Source: Buxus sempervirens (Eukaryota > Streptophyta > Magnoliopsida > Buxales > Buxaceae). Taken from it: a DNA stretch of 64,000 nucleotides. The position numbers were made by a program, and so were the translations under genes. The notes below the pieces were generated by a model, which searched no databases, was not told the DNA's origin, and was given only the letters and a program-made list of their open reading frames with translations. This document shows, in pieces, positions 1 through 12,253 of this stretch. The stretch lies in contig OX387193.1 of assembly GCA_947561395.2 (NCBI GenBank), positions 27,522,276 to 27,586,275 on the forward strand. Reading direction: 5' to 3'. How positions within the stretch are numbered: the stretch's first letter is position 1; each line of letters opens with the position of its first letter.

Positions 1-1895
1 AGGGTTAGCAGGCACAAACTAGTCATAGTTCGAGTACCCGATAAAATGAAGGAAAGCCGCAGCCCACCAGTATAGAGAAGGCCTCATCGAGTACACGATG
101 GAACGTGTGCGTGAACAAAGAATTACAACTAGCAAAGTACAATCCTTTCCACCATTTAGCTCCTAAATGGATCCATATCGAGCTATGCCCACTAGACTCT
201 AAAAACAAAACCAAACACGATGTCCAGCAAGCACAACTCATCTCAATTTCAATCATATCATTCCGAGTACACGGGGTATCTCTGAGTACACAGAGGCATC
301 AACATCCCAAGTACATGGGGCATTCCCGAGTACACGGAGGTATAACATCTACCCAAGTACATGGGCATCTCAATTCATCTCTCCAAGTACATGGAGGAAA
401 ACAAAACCAGAAATCAAATCCCAATCTCAGATATCATATAAATCTCAAATCTCTGGAAATAGTTCACAATAGTTCAAAACAATTGCAAGTTTTCAAATCA
501 AAACCAAATCAAACCCAAGCAATACAAAATGGAGCCCAAAATCACTATTTTCTTAAATCTGCCCAGAATGATATTCTCAAGGATTATATACTTAAAACAT
601 GAACAAGAATGAGGATTACATGAGTTAAAATCTTTGGAATCATTATAAGTTAGTGGGAAACCATAAAATCCACTTTTAACCATAAAACAAGCCAATTTGG
701 TGGAATAGGTGGCCAAATAATTGGTATAAGCTCATATTTATAATTGGCCTTTGAAACACCTTAGGAAAAGTCTCAGATAGATGTTCCAAGTGGTGGAATC
801 AAACTAAACTCATTCTATAATGATTTGGAACCAAAAGTCTCTCAAGAACATAGTTTAGTAGAATGTGCACAAACTCTTCGTTATGTTGAATTTTAATATA
901 ATTCCTGTGCAAGCACTTCCTAAATACCTAAATCTTTTTGTACATAGGTTGGATTTGATTAAAAACAATTCTATAGTTGAAATCACCTCAAATTGGAAAA
1001 ATTATAGTTTTCTGTCATGGGCGCTTAAGTGGGAGCTCGAGCCTCCTGTCGGGCGCTTGGCTTGTTTGAGAATTAAACATTCGGGTTCTGAAAATTGGCT
1101 GGGCACTCAAGTGGGTGCTCAAGCCATATTGCAGGCGCTAGGCCAATTTTCAGGCTAAATTTCAGGTTACGAACAACAATGCGAATTTCGGAGTTTTCTT
1201 GAAAATTTAACTACCAAAACCTAATTTAATTACTCTAAAACTATGGAAACATCTTCTAAATCATCAATATATACTTTTTAAATGATTCAACAACAATTTA
1301 TCATATAAATCATATCAGATCTACAGTTGCTCTTCAAATAACTCAAAAATGCCCAAATCTGAATTTTCAACACTCAAACTCAAATTCACTCCAATTAAAC
1401 CTTGGAAACTAGCATGAATTAGTTTAGAAAGATGCTACTTACTTGTTAGAACTTAATCTTGAACTCCATCACCACTGGAAACTCAGATCTAAGCTCAATC
1501 CTCAATTCTTTCTTTACTTTTACCAAATGTTTTTGCAGAAACTTAAGGATGATCAGATTTTCTCCAGATCTGATCTCCAACTCGAAATATCACTTAATTC
1601 CAACAATTAGAACTCAGATCTCACATTATTTACTCTAGATTGGCTGAATTCTTCACTGAATTTCATTTGCTCAAGCAGATCAGCAACAAAATCAACTCAG
1701 CAGCCATTCCTCTCTAGCTGATTACTTCTTAAGATTTGATCACTTCTTTCCTCTCTTCTCCCTTGATCTCCTCCAGATGTTTTCCAGATTGCTCTAGGTT
1801 CAGGTCTCCTTTAGAATTCTCCAGAATTAACTACCAAACAACCTAACTAAATTCTCTTGGCAGCTATTTATAGCTCCCTCCAAAACACAAGTGTT
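1..1895 (-). repeat. LTR of Ty3-gypsy-like family A (A1), left part
   Basis: This is LTR sequence on the minus strand, cut by the window start and by the CACTA1 insertion at 1896. It matches, in reverse complement, the inner and 3' part of the solo LTR at 59082-62768; for example the GTGTACTYGG words and the stretch around 100-200 match 61950-62060. The remaining first part of this LTR continues after CACTA1 at 40658-40936. No gene is present: the open frames here are only readings of tandem repeats. Whether this is a solo LTR or one LTR of a longer element cannot be seen, because its 3' end lies outside the window. Confidence 0.8.
252..396 (-). repeat. Short tandem-like repeats in LTR A1
   Basis: Words of the type CGAGTACACGGAGG and CAAGTACATGGGG recur about every 20-40 bp (near 264, 283, 310, 330, 354 and 386). 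Looser copies of the word lie near 30 and 90. The same block in the other orientation lies at 61765-61910 in the family A solo LTR. Confidence 0.75.
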
Positions 1896-2286
1896 CACTA
1901 CAAAAATGCCCGGCTTTAGCGGCGGTAGACAATTACCGCCGCTAATACCTATTTTATACACTTAAACGACGGTACAGGAATTGCCGCCCTTGAAGGAGGC
2001 ATTTAGCGGTGGTAAAATGTACCGCTACTAAAAATACACGCGCCAAACACCTAATTTGGCGCTTGTTTTAGCAGCGGTTGTACCGCCGGTAAATTTCTTT
2101 TGCATATTGGACGAAGGTAATTACCACCGTTGTTGATGCTTTTTGGCGGCGGTTCTAGCTGCCGCTAAAAATCGAACGGTTTGCCTTTGTTAACGGCGGT
2201 AGATTACCATCGTTAATACTGTGGTGGGAGTTACCATCGCAAAAAGTTATGATTAGTGGCGGTAATTAGTTACCGCCGCTAAAGGG
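1896..2286. repeat. Left subterminal repeat array of CACTA1
   Basis: Many direct and inverted copies of TTAGCGGCGGTAA / TTACCGCCGCTAA, often paired into short palindromes. In En/Spm the TNPA-type protein binds subterminal motifs of about 12 bp; by analogy these are the likely binding sites here, which is inference. The array ends exactly where a TATA box begins. Confidence 0.85.
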
Positions 2287-2293
2287 TATAAAA
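2287..2293 (+). promoter_or_regulatory. TATA box of CACTA1 promoter
   Basis: TATAAAA followed by TCCCCAATTCG directly after the last subterminal palindrome. CACTA2 has the same arrangement (CTATAAATCCCCAATTCG at 9957), so the position is conserved between copies. A start of transcription about 30 bp downstream is inferred. Confidence 0.65.
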
Positions 2294-2309
2294 TCCCCAA
2301 TTCGCACAA

Positions 2310-2661
2310 ACCCTCCGCGCCTTCTTATTTGCTTAATCTGGGTTTCTTGCCGTTTTTCTCCTCTCGCCGTGAGCTTCGCCGTTGATAAGAGACCGTCGCT
2401 ATCGAGCTTCATTGTAGATTTCTTGCCACCGTTCCGCTCATCTCGCCGTGAGAAACGAAGTCGACCTTCACTGTCGCCTTCGAGATTCACTGTAGGAAAA
2501 GTGCTGCTGTTCCTCTCATCTCGTCGTGAGAAACGAAGTCAACCTTCACCGTCGCCGTCCACTACCGCCGTCGTCCTTCATTGTCGCTGTGGATGATTGG
2601 GGTTTTCCTTTGCCGCTATTATGTTCAAGTAGATCGTCCCTATCGCCAACGAGTCCTGCAG
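2310..2661 (+). other. Probable untranslated first exon of CACTA1
   Basis: A GC-rich, pyrimidine-rich stretch between the TATA box and a good splice donor (CTGCAG|GTAAAC near 2661). It contains a direct repeat built on CTCGCCGTGAGAAACGAAGTC (copies near 2441 and 2521). Short open frames run through it on both strands, but they are not shared with CACTA2, whose matching exon has a different sequence of the same composition. I read it as 5' untranslated RNA. Confidence 0.45.
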
Positions 2662-2995
2662 GTAAACACCTACCGACGAGTTTTTTGTTAGCATGCTTTG
2701 TTGTCAATTTGATCTTATAAACATGGATTTACTTATACCTTTTATCTGTTTGACAAATTTCCTCTATTATTTTTCCTTTTATCTCTATTACCGAACATTT
2801 CTGTTATATCTGAAAATTTAAATCAGGAATCATTCTGTGTACCACTTACACAACTGCCTTCCCATTTCGTCATTTCGAGACTGTCTCACACCCATTCCAT
2901 TACTCCAGGGAATCACTCAACAAAAGTTAAATCCCGCTGCTTGAATCTTATTGTCACTGATCCGAAGTTTCAGATGTGCTTATATCAACAATTGT
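2662..2995 (+). other. CACTA1 intron sequence before gypsy B1
   Basis: T-rich non-coding sequence downstream of the donor at about 2661 and up to the gypsy insertion. I see no gene. The intron continues after B1 at about 22231. Confidence 0.45.
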
Positions 2996-5712
2996 TGTCA
3001 CGACCCGGAACCAGGTCTGCCCCTCCAAGGCACAACCTGTCCCAGATAGTGGCAAGTGGGTCATTACACTTAACAAAACACAAAGGATTTTTAAAACTTT
3101 CGTTTTTTTTGTACAAGTAAAAGTGCAAACAGTTTATACTTGTGCATATCAAAAGTGTGTTCTATATATATGAAGGAATTGAAATTGGACACAAGAGTTT
3201 AGTTACAAAATATTGGGTGACTAGTCACTCCTTTCAAGTGTGAAGGTTTTACCATTCAAAACTATACATGTATTAACAAAAGAATATCCTAAGGCCTATA
3301 GTAGTCTTTCTCTCTATACCCGATGGCCTTTTCTTTGCCTCTATCCCCAGCTCGGTCCTTCACACCGGACGTCGATGGATCTGAAAAATGAGATAAGAAG
3401 CAACTGTGAGACGAATGTCACAATAAGCAACACATGCATGATTCGGTGAAAACACAGTTTATGCAAATATCTTCTGATAAACCATGATATGCGGGCAGTT
3501 CTAATACTACAAAATCCACAACATCTCATGTGTCATACAATAGTGCATGAATGTGCTCCAGTGTACAGATAATCCATTTAATAGCAATCATGTACTCAGT
3601 ATTATCACTTGTTATCTAGGATGTTTATATATACTACACATGGCCTCATCTAGCTTCACCGATTCCATGTGGTGGCTAGGCATCTACGTCGATTCCCCTT
3701 GGCGTAGGCATCCATACGCCGATTCCCCTTGACGTACATGCATCCACTACCGATTCCCCGTAGCAAGTGGGCATTGGCCACCGATGATGCTGGTGCCGGG
3801 ATGATATCACAATAGAGTAGTATAGTAACAAGAACCACTGGCCATGGTATATATATACAAACATTCCCATTTAAGAATATGGATCCATACCTTAAGGGTT
3901 CATTATGCTGATGTGTTCATTTATTCATTTCACAACAAGTATAACAATAAAGAACACAAATATAATATTCAAGTACCCCAAGCTTGAGTGGAGGATGATA
4001 GTTCTCTATCTCCAAGTTGGGAGGATCAACAGTCCACTACCCCAACTGAGATAAACCGCTCACAACCCACCAAGACTTACTGTTCAATCATCCATCTCAA
4101 TACCTCATGCACACTTGTATGGAAAATGCTCAAGGGTAGCCCATGGCTTTATCCGAGTCAATCCTAGGCCACTGCCCTATGCTCAATATAACTCAATGTC
4201 ATTGGGGCCACTACCCTTTTCATCTCATGGTGCAAGTAACGGGCCAAAGCCCTGGGTGGTGCAAATGTAATACGGCCAATGCCCTTCACTCCAGGTGTAA
4301 AATACCGGGCCGAAGCCCATCTGGTCATGGGTGGTGCACTCACATTGATGGTCAATGGTATAGGTTAGGTTTCCTAGAAATTCTACATCTCATGACTCTT
4401 TTGGGGCAACATATGCCTCAACTCTTTTGATTCTTGTATGACTTGGTTTTGGTTCTTGATTTCTACTTCTAACGGTTATTTGGAAGGTGTTTGGAGTGGT
4501 GGAATCAAGTTATCCTATTTCTATAGTAATCTGGGACAGAAACTCTTTCTAAGACCTTCTTTGGCAAAACGTACCCAAAATCCTTGTTATTTGAAATTTT
4601 GAGATACTTCCAGTTAGAACACCTCCTAGACACCTAACTCTCACTTATACATAGGCTGGATTTGAATAAAAACAAAGGGTAGTTCAATCCGGGCTAAAAA
4701 TGCAAAATTTGGGAAATCTGGTAAGGGCGCTTGAGCCTGCTTCGAGCCGCCAAATCTTTGCTCTGGGGTTCTTCTGTTAAGACACTCGCTAGAATAGTCG
4801 CTCAAGCGTCACTTGAGCGGCCATGCCTTAAATCACTTTCTATAACTACCTAAAACTACCGCCCGATGCCACGCTCGAGCGATTGCTCAGGCGGCTGGGC
4901 TTTTGACAGTTCGTGAAATCCAAACTTTTGGGGATTTCGTTTTTTCTCAAATCTCACTCAATCCTGATGTTTTTGGGCTTGAAATCACTCATAGCATGTG
5001 TGTAAATCTACCACCAACAAAACCCCTCAAAGAAAACCCTCCCATTTGGCCTAAGACTTGTTTTCATATCTCAACCCTAACATTCATCTAAACATGCGAT
5101 TTTGGCCAAAAATTGAAAACAAGGGGAAGGGTGGTGTTGCTTACCTCTTGCAAACACTTAAGCAAGTTGTATAGCCTCCAAATCAACCCACGAACAGCTC
5201 CTTGCTTGCTTGGGTGCTCGTTCCACCAATCCCAAGCTCCAAACCCAAACGAAAATCACTTTCCTTGGGGGTTTCTTCTTTCTATTCTTGCAACAAACTC
5301 CTCCAATGAGTTTGAAATGGATGGGGGACGAAAATGGGGAAGAAGATGAAGAGAAGGAGATGAAGAAGATGAGTATGGGAGAAGGGGAGAGGGAGAAAGG
5401 GTTTTGGGCAAAGGGGTTGGTCGTATATGGCTTCCCTTGGGGTTTCTCTCCACTTAAGTGGCCTTCCACCAAACACTTTATTTTACAGTTTTGCCACTCT
5501 CCTCCTACATTTCACAATACCAACACTTCGCATATTTTCTCGCTTTGATATTCCACTTTATTTGACAATTTGAGATTGCTCACCTCCACAGGCTGCTGAC
5601 AGCCCGGAGCTTAACCACTTTGGCTGGCTTTAGGCTTGAGCTCCTCCAGCTTCATCTACACATCAAGCTCACTAATTAAGATGTGCTAAGGATATAGGAA
5701 CGGGGTTTCACA
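2996..5712 (-). repeat. 3' LTR of gypsy B1 (about 2.7 kb)
   Basis: Read on the minus strand it starts TGTGAAACCCCG and ends GGTCGTGACA. It aligns along its length with the B2 LTR (44567-50359 without its insertion) and the B3 LTR (57392-63553 without its insertion). It holds a GAGCGCC-type word block near 4720-4890, the GGTACGTTTTGCCAAAG segment near 4560, GGGCCxxTGCCC-type words near 4200-4340, and a tandem block at 3640-3790. Confidence 0.88.
3640..3790 (-). repeat. Tandem block in LTR B1
   Basis: Units around CATCTACGTCGATTCCCCTTGG repeat about three times with changes. The matching blocks are at 49560-49690 (B2) and 62780-62880 (B3). Confidence 0.7.
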
Positions 5713-7334
5713 TTCTACCCTCCTAAAAGAAAAATTTCGTCCTCGAAATTTACCTTGCAATTCACCGAAGAGTATAGGGTACTTCTTTCTCATTTCGGCT
5801 TCGTTCTCCCATGTAGCTTCCTCTACATTGTGATGCTGCCACAAGACTTTCACCAGTGGCACAGTCTTGGTGCGGAGAACTTGCTCTCTTCTATCAAGGA
5901 TTTGGATATGACGCTCTTCAAACGTCACATCCTCACAAACTTCCAACGGCTCTAGATCAATGATATGGCTAGGATTCGGTACATAACGACGAAGCATGGA
6001 TACGTGGAATACGTCGTATACACGGGCTAGTTGAGGTGGTAACTCCAATCTATAAGCAACAAGCCCAACTGTTCCAATGATACGAAATGGTCCAATGAAT
6101 CTGGGTGATAGCTTGCCTTGCTTACTGAACCTCAATATGCCACGGTAGAGAGATATCTTCAGAAACACTATATCTCCTACCTCGAATTTCAATTCTTGCC
6201 TTCTTACATTAGACTAGTTCTTTTGTCTGCTTTGGGTTGTTTTCAGCCGCTTTCTGATCAAATTCACCTTATCCACACTGTCTTGGATAATCTGTGGTCC
6301 CAAATATTGCCTTTCACCTACTTCTTCCCAACACAACGGGGATCTACAAGTTCTCCTGTATAAAGCCTCAAATGGAGCCATCTTGATGCTCGCTTGGTAA
6401 CTGTTATTGTAGGCAAAATCTACCAAGTCCAAATATTTACTCCAATGGCTTCCAAAGTCCAATACACAACACCTCAACATGTCTTCTAAGGTCTGTATCG
6501 TACTTTCTGATTGTCCATCTGTCTGTGGATGGAAGCTGGTACTAAACTTCAACTGAGTTCCCAAAGCTTCATGAAGACTATACCAAAACTTGGAAGTGAA
6601 CCGTGGATCTCGATTAGATACAATAGATATAGGTATGTCATGCAACCTGACGATCTCATGTATCTACGGCTTTACAAGTGATTGTAGGGGTTGATCCTTC
6701 CGAACAGGTAGGAAATGTGCAGACTTAGTCAATCTGTCTACAATAACCCAAATGGAATCCTGCTACCTCACTGTCTTAGGCAAACCTGAAATGAAGTCCA
6801 TGGTTATATGCTCCCACTTCCATTCAGGGATTGGAAGCGGTTGCAACAACCCAGGTGGCCTCTTGTGCTCAGCCTTCACTTGCTGACACACCAAACACTT
6901 CGATACCTATTCAGTAATTTCTCTTTTCATTCCTGACCACCAATAAATCCCTATAAGATTTTTGTACATCTTGGTGCTTCCGGGATGTACTACATATCGT
7001 GATCTATGCCCTTCCTCTAGCTAGGATTACTCTCTTGATATCATCATCATTGGGTACACAGATTCTACCTCTAAATCTCAAGATATCATTCTTAACACTG
7101 AAGTCCTTGGCCTTCTCTGAACCTCTACTCATTAATTCTCTCGTTTTCTACAATTCTGGATTTGACAACTATCTCTCTCTGATTCTGCGTACTAGATCTG
7201 GCTCTATCTGCATACGAGCCATACTCACCCCCTGACTAACGAGTCGAAACTCTCCAGGCCAATCTCTAACTGTAACCAAAAGACTGCATTGGCTAGCCAT
7301 AAATGACGCTAGGGTGGCAATGGATTCATCTGAC
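5713..7334 (-). pseudogene. Gypsy B1 pol, 3' part: integrase and chromodomain (fossil)
   Basis: The minus strand shows, in order from 7334 down, the end of the RNase H-integrase linker, the H2C2 zinc-binding region (words such as YWWSGMKREI and CQQVKAEH), the integrase core (SIVSNRDPRFTSKFW, FHPQTDGQSE, FAYNNSYQASI) and a C-terminal chromodomain ([20 protein letters not shown]). In chromoviruses the chromodomain helps direct integration to heterochromatin. The reading frame is broken. The B2 copy at 42641-44566 is the same family. Confidence 0.88.
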
Positions 7335-7339
7335 ACTCC

Positions 7340-9333
7340 TGTGCGCACGTCGTGATGAGATGCGTGATGCGAAGCGAGCACGATGAAAGGTACGAGGGAA
7401 TGGGGGTATAAGGAGTCGCCACTGCCTGATGGGGTGCAGGCAGACACCTGGGTGCCCTAAGGATGTCTACTTTGGTCTGCAGCTTGAGATTCTGACTAAG
7501 GTCTCGATTACGGTCCGGGGAAGTCCGTAGACACCCCGGTCCGCCCCGTCGGTTGACGGGTCTCATGTGTTTCCCTGGTTCGAGTCAATTTTGGTTCAAC
7601 TCACCTTTATGTCCTATGCAAGCGTACTCACTTTATTAAGTCTGAATGGGGCCTTCAAAGGTGTGGGTCCATTTTATTTTAATTGATTTTATCTTTTTAT
7701 CCAAGTGATGTTGGTCTAATGTGGGCCCTGTTGGAAGGCCCATTGGATATCAAAGAGGGCTCAGGTCAAGCCCAATTCCCATTTGGGGTTATGTCGGATA
7801 ACCCTGCTTATTGGATTTGGTTATTTGGTTTGGGATTACTTATTTACATGAAATCTGTGGGTTTATTGTGCATAACCGTAGAACAGGTGTGATTTGGCTC
7901 GAACTGCACATACAGCGCGGTTTGAGCCAAACCGCTCTGTGTATGCGGTTTCGGCCCAGAAAAACCTAAAATGCAATTTTCTTTGGGGCTTTGGCTTCCT
8001 GGGCCCCTTGTGGCGTCTTAGCAGTTGTTTGGGCCCCTGCATAGGCCCACAGTGGTTCTGGTAGAGGATTAAACCCCTTTTGGTCTCTTTTTGGGTTTTT
8101 TAATAAGAAAAAAGGGGGGGAAGGAAGAAGGCTTGGGCTGTTGCCCTCTTACTTCTTACCACTACACACAACAGTAACCCAAGGGGTTTGTCCATTCACC
8201 AATTAGTGCTTACCCATAGCCAAACAACTAAGCATACAATATTATACAACTTCAACTTGAGAAGACATACTGTAGACATGGAACAGTAGCAATGAAGAGG
8301 GGACTACAGCTACTATGGAAAGATTAAAACATATTAAAGGCGGGGGAAATGCATGGGGATTGGGGGGAAGGGCAGCCTTCATTCTAGGTGTCTAGTGGAC
8401 TGACTCAAATGGGTAAACAAGTGAATAAGCTTGCTGGAACAGCAGCTGAGTGAAGGGGGAAGGGAGAACATAGCAATGGGGGTTCACACATACACATGGA
8501 TGCATTCAAAACATTCAAACAAAAAACATGGCATGCATACACAAGCAAGAGATAAAAAAAACATCATGCTGTTAGTACAGGGGACAGCAGCAAGTAAAGG
8601 GGATTTTCTCATGCAAGCAAGGCTAAAAACAACACTGAGAGAGGCTTCCCATGCCATTGGACCTGGGGCTTGGTGAAGGTTAAACCTGCTGGGTATAGCA
8701 GCTATTGGAGGGCATAAGGCATGATTAAGGGGTTGGAACAATAAGGAGGATGTGGGATAGATGTCATCCTCCGTACATGGAGTTAGTAGGCTGGTCTAGG
8801 GGGATTCAAGTAATGCTGAAGGGTATGAAGTAGTGGGAAAGGAAAGGAGACCTGCTGTTGCTCCAGCAGCAGCTCCTACATGTCACGACCAGGGGGTTAG
8901 GGGGTGAGGGAAGCATGGCCGTGGCTGGGTGGAGAGCACAATAATAACAAGAAACAATGAGCCGAGCACCCACAAACAGCACCTCATCAAGTAAAAGAGT
9001 CAAATTAATGAAAAAAAGGAGAGAGAAATGGGGGTTACGTATGGGTACCCAGGACCATCATCAAAGGGGAACATGCTCCCCCACAAGCAATCAAAAGGAA
9101 AGTACCCAAAACAGTAGCTCAAATAATTCAAAATGTGTAGACAAGTCTCTCTTCCTCCCCTATAACTAAATGAACACTTCCCCTTTACCTTTTGGGATCC
9201 TCCAGATGATATCAATGGTAAAAGAACATGCAAAGATTATAATAGATGGCAGATCTAAGTAGCTATAGGCAAAGTACTCTTTAGCTTCATGAAACAACTT
9301 CAATTTCATATATATGGATTGAAAGGTGACAAG
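7340..9333 (-). repeat. Family C LTR, 3' portion (no gene)
   Basis: About 2 kb of non-coding LTR sequence. It has a pair of GCGGTTTGAGCC / AACCGCTCTG-type words near 7910-7950, which match a larger block of the same words at 19285-19560 across CACTA2. No coding sequence was seen on either strand. Confidence 0.7.
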
Positions 9334-9344
9334 CACTACAAAAA

Positions 9345-9956
9345 AGCGGGGCTTTAGCGGCGGGTTTTTTGCGGCGGTAGCCAAGTACCGCCGCTAAAAG
9401 CCCGTAATTTCATTTAAGCGGCGGAATACATGTGTATCGCCGTTGAAACAAGTCTTTAGCGGCGGTAAATTTATACCGCCGCTAAAAAGAATGGCGCGAA
9501 CTTCAGTTTTCTCGCAAAGGTTTGGCGCGTGTTTTTACCAGCGGTAGTGCTGCCGGTAATAATGCCAACTACCGCTGGATAAAAAAATATTTGTTATGTT
9601 TTCTTAAATTAGAATATATATTTTTCACGGCGGTAATTATCGCCGCGAAAAGGTTATTCTTGATTGCGCGAAATGGGTTTTTAGCGGCGGTAATCAGTTA
9701 CTGCCTCTAAAAGGTTATACCGCCGATTGGAATGGGTTTTTAGCAACGGTAACTAATTACCGCCGCGAAAAGGCTATACTCCGATCACGCGGAATGGGTT
9801 TTTAGCGGCGGTAACTAATTACCGCCGTGAAAAGGCTATATCCGCTCGCGTGGAATGGGTTTTTAGCGGCGGTAACTAATTACCGCCGCTAAAAGGCTAT
9901 ATCTGCTTGCGCGAAATGGGTTTTAGCGGTGGTAATTAATTACCGCCGCTAAAAGG
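9345..9956. repeat. Left subterminal array of CACTA2, with about five 62-bp tandem units
   Basis: Palindromic GCGGCGGTAA words throughout. From about 9665 the sequence becomes a tandem array of five units of about 62 bp, each reading GGGTTTTTAGCGGCGGTAAC, TTACCGCCGCTAAAAGGCTA and a variable CG-rich spacer. The last unit runs into the TATA box. CACTA1 does not have this long-unit array, so it was probably amplified in this copy's lineage. Confidence 0.85.
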
Positions 9957-9963
9957 CTATAAA
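9957..9963 (+). promoter_or_regulatory. TATA box of CACTA2 promoter
   Basis: CTATAAA followed by TCCCCAATTCG. The GGCTAT part belongs to the last 62-bp unit, and the earlier units carry GGCTATAT or GGCTATAC at the same place. The box therefore seems to have arisen from, or been copied with, the array. Confidence 0.6.
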
Positions 9964-9984
9964 TCCCCAATTCGCGCGATTGGG

Positions 9985-10180
9985 GTTTTCTCCTCTGCGC
10001 AAAAATTTCCTGTTCTTGCCGGGGTTTTGTTCGCTCGCCGCTGTTCGCTCGCCGCCGTTCGCTCACCGCCGTTCGCTTGCCGCCGTTCGTTCGTCGCCGT
10101 CGCCAACTACCGTCTCTGTTCTCCGTCGCCAAGCCGCCGGCGCCGTTCTCCGTCGCAAAGCCGCTATCGCCGGTTGCAGG
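9985..10180 (+). other. Probable untranslated first exon of CACTA2
   Basis: GC-rich stretch with repeated CGCCGTTCGCTCG-type words, ending at a good splice donor (GGTTGCAG|GTATGTTC). It matches the CACTA1 exon in position and composition, not in detailed sequence. No start codon joins it clearly to the transposase. Confidence 0.4.
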
Positions 10181-11734
10181 TATGTTCTTGCCGTTAACGT
10201 AGGTTTACATTATAAGTAAGAATATAATACATCTACTTTTTATTTTCCAATAATAAGTAAGAATACTGATGATCAGCAACCGATATTGCGACTTAAGAAT
10301 ATAATACATCCGTTGCCAAGCCGCTCGTCGCCGTCGCCAAAATGTATGTTTTTTTTCCTCTTGGTTATGCGTAGTGGTTGAGACTTTAGAACAGTACAAT
10401 TATAAAGCCTGTTTGGTTTGGAATTTTATTAAATTATTTTGGGGAAAATGACCCGCCACCAACCGATATTGCGATAACCAGATAGATGTCTTTGGTTTTG
10501 ATTACTTTAGGTGCAATTATTATTTTTATTATTTTTTTTACTATGATTGTTGATTCACTATGGTTATGCATGATTTTATGTGATGGCCGGCTATTTGAAT
10601 TTGCATCTGAAACATGATTTATGTACAAACCAATGGGATTCCGTCACTACATCTAACCAAGAGGACACAAACAATGGAAGATGACTTTGTTCTCTACTTT
10701 TTATTTAGATTGAGCCGTATGGAAAAAAACAACAAACAAATATTTTAAGAAAAATTTAAAATAAAATAAAATTCTAATTCTTTTTTGCCAGCTAGTCATT
10801 AGGATCTCAATTACTAGGTTTTGTCAAGTGTATCAATAACCATTAGATGTTAATCTTATTGATGCACTGTAAATATGTATGATTTCATCTTGTGCTTGTA
10901 ACATGCAATTGTAATGGCCATCTAATTTTTAAATGTAAATTGCACAATTTATGAGCCATAGTAGCTAGCTAGGCCATGTCTTAGCTTAGATTATTGATAA
11001 TTTTTAGTTTTCATTATAAGAAGACCTATCGTTTTTAGTTAAGCAAGAAATATGTACTAATGCTTTTAACGTAATTTCCTTTTCTTTTCTTTTTTTGGTT
11101 ATAAAAAATAAAGGTACACTAGGTAATTTTTTTCTTTTGGTCAAATAGGTAATTTTATTTTTGATGGGAGAAACTAGTAAAATTTGCTTTGGATGGGAAT
11201 ATTATTTTCACATAAACTTATTAGATGAAACATATTTTTTTTTCAACAACTGTAAGATACTGAGAATATCTAAAATTTTCTGTTTAGTGATTCAAAAACC
11301 TAAAGCTTGTGTGCATTTATATTTTGTGGTGTTAGATAACAATGAAGCCTTCCATTACTTTACTTGGCATTGAAATCAAGGCATTATGTCGTCCTAAAGC
11401 CCAGCACTCATGAACTTATGAGCTCGAGTTTTTTGAATATCCTCCCACCTTGGAATAAAGAAAGCTTTGAAATGATAAAAGTTCCCACCCAATTTTTGGA
11501 AGATGTGATTTTGTAAGGAACTCCAAGGCCTGAGAAAATTTTATTGAATTATATGACAAAGAATCATCAACTTGGGATAAACCACCAGGGACCAACTAGA
11601 GACAATGTAAATAATAACCAACCTAATGCCATCTCTGTTCCAAATGTTGGCAATGAAGTATCTAAGCCACTTATTTGATTATTTTCTTATGATAAATATC
11701 GTGGAGGATATGGATGTGGATGCTCTTTTTGGAT

Positions 11735-11905
11735 TGTATATGAATGCAATATTTCGACTCTTCTTTTGTTTCCAGGTTAAACCATTATTATTTTGGACCA
11801 ATTTGGTATGGACAATGCTCTATTTTTAGGGGAGATGCTGCCGAAATTTGTATTTTTTCCCCTTATTTATCTTTTTAAGTTTCTTGTTTTGATATTTCTG
11901 TTCTA
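11735..11905 (+). repeat. CACTA internal module, copy 1
   Basis: A segment of about 170 bp built around TTTCCAGGTTAAACC, GGACAATGCTCTATTTTTAG and GAGATGCTGCCGAAATT. Further copies are at 17195-17365, 23225-23400, 24160-24335 and 38835-39010. Each copy keeps a splice-acceptor-like CAG and a short open frame reading close to PIWSGQCSIFRGDAAEI. Confidence 0.75.
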
Positions 11906-12253
11906 ATGTTGTTTAATAGCATTGATATTATGATTAGCAATTATTTATTCTATTTTTGGGTTAACTTGGTTATTGTTTTTATATTTATTTATCTCATAAA
12001 AAAAGTGGGAACAATTCAAATACCCGTCTGAGAGGTTACATGTGTAACTATACCCATCCTATTTTGTGTACTTTGAAGATATTGCATCTTTGCAGTAAAT
12101 TTGCAATAACTCCTAGTATTTAAATATGAAGGCATAGATTTTCACATGTAACATCTTGGATTGTCAGATTGACAGTTTGGAGATATCAAGTATGTTACTT
12201 GTTGACATGTGATTTATATATATCTCTAATTATAATTTTGGTTTCATCTCTTT

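Noticed and set aside
105-602. 165-codon open frame at the window start
   Set aside because: It reads through the GTACACGG-type repeats of LTR A1 and the matching place in LTR A2 is not open, so it is not a gene.
2266-2720. Overlapping open frames in the GC-rich stretch
   Set aside because: Frames on both strands overlap because the stretch is GC-rich and repetitive; CACTA2 does not share them. Treated as untranslated first exon.
5158-5548. Open frames of 104-112 codons on both strands in LTR B1
   Set aside because: They come from purine-rich LTR sequence (GAAGATGAAGAGAAGG type) and are not kept in B2 or B3.
10400-10440. MITE start (GCCTGTTTGGTTTGGAATTTT)
   Set aside because: The words look like common plant MITE ends, but no inverted partner or target duplication could be found by eye nearby.
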